NCBI GenBank assembly: GCA_023159155.1
Contig: JAJNNX010000014.1
Span: 310,001-374,000 of the forward strand
Direction: 5' to 3'
DNA: 64,000 nt
Source: Ustulina deusta
Taxonomy: Eukaryota; Ascomycota; Sordariomycetes; Xylariales; Xylariaceae
The translations under genes and the position numbers were made by a program. Below are positions 58,001 through 64,000 of the stretch, in pieces. How positions within the stretch are numbered: the first letter of the stretch is position 1; the number at the start of each line of letters is the position of its first letter. The notes beneath the pieces were generated by a model. The model searched no databases and was not told the origin of the DNA. It saw nothing but the letters and a program-made list of their open reading frames with translations.

Positions 58001-58297
58001 TGATATGTGCGCGGATTACGTGAAGGAGGGAATAGGTATGAATCTATGTTGGAATGAAATCATTACGTTAGATAGCCACGTATGTACCTGTATGTTCGCG
58101 AAATTCGCGCCAAACCTCTATTGAATAGATCGCCTGCCAAATCCACCCCAACCACTTTGCATGGGAATTCGAGGCGTCTTAAAAAGCCCAGGCCTCTAAA
58201 TCCTGTCTTCCAGAGGCATGCGCCAAACAAACACCTCTCATGCGGGTTAAAATTAAATGCTTATATCGCTGCAAAGTATGCTCTCTTGGATATTCTA
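55039..58297. other. intergenic region upstream of the RRM gene and downstream of CPR
   Basis: 3.3 kb without a recognised gene. A plus-strand GGTGGA/GGTGGAT run at about 55256-55335 forms a C/T-rich tract on the RRM sense strand. Probably promoter and leader of the RRM gene near 55-56 kb, then CPR terminator near 58.3 kb. Confidence 0.4.
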
Positions 58298-60485
58298 TCA
58301 TGACCAGACATCCTCCTGTTAGGTTTGTTAGCGATTACTCTACGGATGTGTTTGGAAGCATCGCTCAGACGTACTTGATATTGGTTGGCGGCTCTCATAT
58401 TCTTGACGATTTCCTCGCCCTTTGACTCAGGCACGCCTCGTTGTTCGGCAATAATCTGGCCTAAAACAGTGTTGACTTCCCGAGCCATATTGGCCGCATC
58501 ACCACAGACGTAGATGTATGCTTTATGTTCAAGGAGCTCGTTAATTTCCTTGGCCCTTTCCTTAAGGCGGTGTTGAACATAGACTTTCTTGCCCCCCTCT
58601 CGGGAAAATGCGGTAACTAGCTCGAATTTGTCGCCTAGAACCTTCTTGTATTCCTGCGATAGTTAGTATAGCACCGGGCCACGACCGCCTGAACACGTAC
58701 CTCCCACTCGGATTCGTATAGGAAATCCTCTGAGCGTTTCCGGCAACCAAAGAATAGAATGGTTTTTCCAACATTCTCACCAGACTCCGCCTGCTTGGCA
58801 CGTTCTTGGACGAATCCACGCATTGGGGCTACACCAGTACCAGGGCCAATCAAAATAATGGGTTTCGAAGGGTCTGAGGGTAGCTTGAAGTTCGAATGTC
58901 GCACATGGACGGGGACGTGGACGCCATCGTATTTGTTTCGTGGACCCGTAAGCTCGTAAGTGAGACCGAAGGCCTCGGGGTTTGGTTCACCATTCTGCTT
59001 CTGCTTGAGGGCAAGCAAGTAGTTGGTGGCAACTCCTTTGAAGGGGTCGCTACGACCAGGAATCAGCTGGTTTTCAACAACAGCCGTGACAGAAATCTTC
59101 TTAGGTTGAACAAGTGAAGATGACGAAATAGAATAGTAACGTGGCTGCAACTTGGTAATTCCCTCAATGAAGGCAGAGAACGGGATATTAGACCATTTCT
59201 TCCCCTCACTGACAACACTGAGGGTTCGAGAGATGTTGTAATGATTTTTGCTGATCTTGTCGTGGAAGTAGTCTTTGTCGCTACCAAGTTTGACCATCTC
59301 AGCCTTAACACTCTCATCAGGAGCAAAGGCAGCCAATGTGCCGAGGAACTGACGGGATACAGGAGCACAAATTTCCAGATGGTACCGGATGATGGCGTCG
59401 TAGGTCGTAGGCGTAGGGAAGGGAACCTTGGCAGTGGGCTCAAGAGCCTTGACACTAATAACCGTATCTTTCTTGTCCGTCAAATCCAATACGTTCAACA
59501 TTTCATCAACCTCTTGGCCAGGATTAGTAGGCCAGACCGCAATGTGGTCACCTGTCTGGTACGTCAGATTGGATCCGCTGATATCAACTTCCAAGTGAAG
59601 GCAGTTTCGGTCTTTGACATTGAACAGTTCCTTGGATTCAGCAATGGGCGCAATGTAAGGGTTGTGGGCATTAAACGGGCCCTTGGCGGTCCCTTCGAGA
59701 TGCATTTTGTTGGGTTCTCCTAGATATACCTCGGGCGAATCCTTGGTCAAGTTGTCACGCTCGACGATGCCAAAGATGGGCTCGTAGACGGCCTCGCGCT
59801 CTTCTAAGCCCAGTTTCTCCGCTAGTGCGGCCCACATGGGATCTTTCCAAGCCAAGAAGTCTTCTTCCATGGTACCAGCGCCATCATCACCCTCACCAGC
59901 CTCACCAACTCTGTGGGCACCGAACTTCTGCAAAGCCTTGTCGACATTGCGGACCATTGAGTTATAGTGTTCATACGTGTTGTTGCCAAGACCGAACGCG
60001 ACATAGGTGAGGTTACCAAGAGGAGGGTCGTTCGAGTTCGAAAAGGACGGCTCCTCGGACGTCATAAACTCATAAAAGTCGACGGCATTATCGGTGGGCT
60101 CGCCTTCGCCGTAGGTCGCAAGTACAAACATGGCGACCTTGTCTTCGGGAAAGGAGTCGAGGTTATCGTAGTCATACTCTTCCAAATCAGCGACCATGGT
60201 TTCGAGGCCGAACCTGCTCTTGCCCTCTTTGGCCAATCTCGAGGCGTAGTCTTCGGCAGTACCAGTCTGCGAACCGTAAAAGATGACACAGTTTTTGCCG
60301 GACTCGTCCATCTTCTCTACGATATTCCTCGTCTTCCCGGCCTTGGCGGCGCCATTGGCGTTGGCGAATGATGCGGCATATGGGTCTTTGGTTACCCCCC
60401 AGACTTTGCCTTTGGTGAAGTAAGCAGCCGTGCCGAGGAGGATAACGGCGAGGACGACGATGTCCAAGGTGTCGAGTTGCGCCAT
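58298..60485 (-). CDS. CPR: NADPH-cytochrome P450 reductase
   Basis: Endoplasmic-reticulum diflavin enzyme passing electrons from NADPH through FAD and FMN to P450s, including CYP51 of sterol synthesis. Exons 60485-58701, 58653-58375 and 58315-58298 give 693 residues, as expected. An N-terminal membrane anchor (IVVLAVILLGTAAYF, residues about 9-23) precedes the FMN flavodoxin domain (IFYGSQTGTAEDYA, LATYGEGEPTDNA, AFGLGNNTYEHYN). The FAD domain has YQTGDHIAVWPTNP and LQPRYYSISSSS. The NADPH part has IGPGTGVAPMRGFVQER, LFFGCRKRSEDFLY, YIYVCGDAANMA and the terminal aromatic motif EDVW, whose Trp stacks on FAD. EDVWS is encoded by an 18-nt last exon. Both introns (47 and 59 nt) are canonical. 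Fungi often carry several CPRs; which paralogue this is cannot be said. Confidence 0.96.
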
Positions 60486-63400
60486 GTCGATAGCAATTCA
60501 CAGCAAATGCCACCGGGATAGACTGTGCGGCGGCGGCAGCGGCGTTGACGTTGCGATAGGCGGGACAGATGCGTGGCTGATCAAGGAAGGCTGATTCGGA
60601 TTGGGGCAACACTTCGCCTGGATTAGCAATGTTGTGCGACCAGTCAGCTGCGGGTACTCAGGACCGGACTGGCGGGTGACACGGCACTGTCGACTCACAG
60701 AAACAATATGTCGAAAGTCTGGTCCAGTCCAGTCCAGTTGGAAAGGAATCTCCCGAGATGCCCTCCAAGTGGATTTGCCGAGCAATCTGTCTTGTCTACT
60801 GCAGGGGTTTGGTTTATAGCACTACCTGCCTACCGATAACTGGGAACTAGGCCAGAGAGGGGCATGTGGAAGTAATAGAAGCTACGCTGGGTGCTGGCTC
60901 GAGGAGACGCGCAAAAGGAAAGGGAAAGAAAGAAAAAGAACTCAGCCGAGAGTGCTGGATTCCTCGGGCCCGGTGCAATCGATGTCTCAAGTCACGCGTC
61001 GGTGAGTTTGGCAAAGCCGGGACGGGGGGAGAAGAAAAGGGAACGTGGAGGTTTGGGGGGAATTTAGTTGATGGTGTATCGGTGGCATCCGTGAGTTTTC
61101 TACTATTTCCACCAAACCACATGATAAGAGTAGTAGGTTGGTAGGTACCTAGGTACTGTAGACTGTGCTCTTGGTACTAACACCCTCGAGTTGCCCCACT
61201 ATAATAATGCATCTCAGAGCTGGAGTCTTTGTCTACCGGCTTGGGGCAGTGTACAATACCTACCTTGGTACTAGGCAGGGAGATACATTGGAAGTGCTAT
61301 ACAGATCCATCTGTACTACCTAACCGACGAGTACTATGGTCGTACACTTCTATTCGCGACATGTATTTGAGGAGATAAACAGGTACCTCCTAGGTTAGAT
61401 AATTGAAATGTGCCAGCTACCTACTTAGTTACATGTGATCACGGCCAGTATGTATGCCAGGGCTTCCCTTCAGAGATCTCCCTCATCTGTATCAGCGCCT
61501 GTTGACTGCACTATTGCGACTCGAGAAGTATAGACGGAAATGCAATCTGTCCTTACTATGTACACTACTTAAATAGTAGGTCGTGATGTGGTGCCATTAG
61601 GTATCTTTAGCCCCCCTTTTCGCAAATCACAACAGATCCTTCTTTCTCTTCAGCCACTCATCTGCTGGGCTCAAGAACAATATCTTACTCATCATGCGGC
61701 TAACGGTTGCTTGGCTGGGCGCCCCTTGGATCCCTTGAATCGGAATACCAACGCTGAGAGGCTTTGGCCGAATGGCGCGCTATAGTCGCCTTCGGACCTA
61801 CCAGAATTGATTACCCAGTCGTCAACACTGGGTTTTATTTTTACGTTACTGTTTGGGCTGTCACGATACCACTGGATTGCGGGAACTTGTGACGTACCTT
61901 ACCGACCGCGTGCCCCCCGAAACCCCGATGACCTACAAGACAGATGGGCTTGGGAGAAGTTGAACCAATAGCAGGCGCAGTACCCAGGTGGTTCCAGTGT
62001 TTCCTCCGGCAGTTCCTGGCCTGCATCAATCATCTTTCCACCGCATTCTAGAAGAAGTCGGGTCTGGGTGAAGAGCATGGTCTTTGTCCATGGCCTGATT
62101 ATGATGTTAGTGAGTGGAGCTAAAACGAGTTAGGTATTATTGACCACGGCACTGCATCGAGGGACGAGTGTCTACTACCTAGACTGCTTATACACATCAA
62201 GGATCGTGGCGAGGACTTGCGCAATGGGGATGGCTCAGTTCCCACGAGGTCAAGGTGGGCACAGAATGTACCGATGTCGCAACGCCGAAAGTAACATTGC
62301 GCCGGCTTGCCTATAGAGCACACGGCACGGTTTGCACGATTCAATTAAGTATATGATAAGGAATTGCCGTCGTTCGACGTCGGATTCTAGTGGGAAAAAG
62401 TATAGCCCCGCACCCGTCGAACCCATTTCGTATTCGCGTTTGCCGCCGGCATTCGGGTCATCTGTACTAAGCCGGAACCCGTGAACACTGCGCGGGTTGA
62501 CGAGTGCATGCTTTCGGGCAGACAACAAGGCGGTTCTTAACGCTTTTGAATACCACCCGCTTTCGAGCTTGAACCTACGTTGACTGCAACAGTAGCCGGA
62601 AATCTCGCCTTGCATTTATACCGCCAATTCAATCCTTCCGGGCAGAGACGTAACGCAACCCTGCAAGTCGGCAATCGACTATTTCTATTTTGAGTTGGGG
62701 CGAGTTGGCAGCGCGAATAAACTCGGACTAGAGACGCCAAGGTCTACTCCAGGGCCACACCCTCGGTATTACTGCCTTTGATAGACAAAAGCTAATTTAA
62801 CCTTGTCTAACCGAATCGTATCCATTTACCAAACCTGTTAGAGCTCAGGCATACCTAAACGAAACGAAACGGATGCATGCGCATACATACCAGATGCCAG
62901 AAAAGGAATACCACGAAAAGACTGTAGTGGGATAATGTTGTTGTATTAGAAATGGATGCCCGGGACTGTATGAGAGCCAGCTAAATACTTTAGATATCTA
63001 GTCTAGTGTACTAGTAAATACCTAGACATCAGTTATAAGCGCCACCATTCTGTCTCATACGAGGTATAGAGACTATCGAGTAAAAGCATCAAAATACTGT
63101 TATGTTCTTGGTCAAGGAAATCTCGTAGATTCTCATATGTTACGGTACGCCATCTGGCTGTGAATTCCGGTTGGTCTTCTTTTGATACCCTTCGACTTTC
63201 CTTAGTATATTCGGCTTCCCAACAACTGCGGTCTATCAATTAAACCCAAAACCTAAATTCGGGATTTCTAACTTTTGACTATATTTCTCGACCATCTCTT
63301 GTTGGTGTTGTGAATTGACCTATGATACATGTTCGATCTGGGTTCTACTATAGTGGCCAACATCTTCGATGCATGTGAACTATGAACCCGCCGTGCATAG

Positions 63401-64000
63401 GTAGTTTTGCGGTGCAGCCTGTGGGTATTGCCTCTTGGATGCATTGGCTTAAGAGCCCTAATGCTGACCTGCTGGCTGGTTCCTAATATTGTTGTCATTT
63501 AAGATACAAAAAGTAGAAAGGGCATCGCCGCTTTTGGGTTTTTTATAGATTGTGTGTAGCTGTGCAAGCAGGACCTTTTCTTCAGACCAGTATGGAATAA
63601 GCTGGGATATTGTATTCTGACGATCCCATTTGTTAGGTACCTACATACTATTGTAGCCATCTACCCTGCGTGACGTGTAGGCATTCTGGTAAGGTATTCG
63701 CCCTAAATCGACTAATTTACCTCCCTAGGCAGCTGTTTGACAGCGCGGAGGGGTGTTGCATGATGTATCTAGTGCCAGGCTCCTCTCGGTCGTTTTGGCA
63801 AGTGCCGATGCAAGTGCTTTTGGTATGAACTAAGGTCCACTCCTTATATGTCCTTGACACTGTCTGATATAAACCTGCAGAGGACTCAATTGAGAAATAT
63901 ACGACATCTTCCTCAAGTATGCTGTTGCCGTTGGCTACCTAATGCTTCCAAGCCTACTAACTAAAGCGGTTTGGTCTAGTCACAACGCTTCGTCTGAGAC
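60486..64000. other. right-hand region without a supported gene
   Basis: 3.5 kb. The first few hundred bases are the CPR promoter. TACCTACC/GGTAGGTA words recur at about 61130-61440. Between 62.2 and 62.7 kb there are open minus-strand frames of up to 121 codons with no family resemblance. One short stretch near 63.1 kb looks protein-like and is listed separately. Confidence 0.4.
63033..63226 (-). pseudogene. possible terminal exon or gene fragment
   Basis: A frame ending EHNSILMLLLDSLYTS, then ETEWWRL and a stop at 63033, has protein-like composition (Trp, acidic and aliphatic residues). It opens after an in-frame stop at about 63240; a CAG acceptor at about 63227 would start it with CWEAEYTKESRR. 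A second open frame at 63498-63268 might be an upstream exon, but no donor joins it in a convincing frame. No family recognised. Confidence 0.25.

Noticed and set aside
20235..60485. Possible biosynthetic gene cluster (GNAT, isoprenoid isomerase, glycosyltransferase, P450 reductase)
   Set aside because: No backbone synthase, P450, transporter or cluster regulator; genes are housekeeping and interleaved with unrelated ones.
62250..62615. 121-codon minus-strand open frame
   Set aside because: No domain recognised and no splice support; not called.

Overview
The window is nuclear DNA of a filamentous ascomycete fungus, most likely a Sordariomycete. The grounds are genes split by short introns (mostly 47-230 nt) with GTNNGT donors and CTRAC-type branch points, and orthologues of fungal-typical length and architecture: peroxisomal Lon, Syo1, Dbp10, fungal DUF202, and a Zn2Cys6-PAS regulator. 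The class assignment is inferred from remembered protein families, not from a search. I found no prokaryotic operon, CRISPR array, tRNA, rRNA or intact transposon.

Layout. 1-2.4 kb: the 5' two-thirds or so of a Zn2Cys6 + PAS transcription factor on the minus strand, running off the left edge and containing an 8-nt microexon. 2.5-20.2 kb: about 17.7 kb with no gene I can support, rich in simple repeats and dispersed TAGGTAGG / TAGTGTAG words. 20.2-30.3 kb: peroxisomal Lon protease (-), RPA32 (+), a GNAT acetyltransferase (-) and isopentenyl-diphosphate isomerase (-). 30.3-33.0 kb: empty. 33.0-53.6 kb: a compact, strictly alternating block of DUF202 membrane protein (+), GT2-like type II membrane glycosyltransferase (-), Syo1 (+), DNAJC8/Spf31-like J protein (-), Dbp10 (+), Rpn1 (-), Rio2 (+) and a two-RRM protein (-). 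53.6-58.3 kb: a long pyrimidine-rich leader of the RRM gene, then empty DNA. 58.3-60.5 kb: NADPH-cytochrome P450 reductase (-). 60.5-64 kb: nothing solid, one possible gene fragment.

How the genes relate. Three genes within 14 kb act in ribosome assembly: Syo1 (5S RNP protein import), Dbp10 (60S helicase) and Rio2 (40S kinase). A proteasome base subunit sits among them. Divergent pairs share short promoters (DnaJ/Dbp10 378 bp, GT/Syo1 723 bp, Rpn1/Rio2 778 bp). Isoprenoid isomerase and P450 reductase both serve sterol and terpenoid metabolism but lie 28 kb apart, with no sign of a biosynthetic cluster.

Most unusual points: an 8-nt microexon carrying a zinc-ligand cysteine; a 13-exon DBP10 with consecutive 22- and 20-nt exons and two splice junctions that are each one G out of register; stop-free introns with lengths divisible by three in IDI1 and the glycosyltransferase; a GC-AG intron in the J protein; and a probable long 5'-leader intron ending exactly at the start codon of the RRM gene. 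I found no clear new defence or mobile system.
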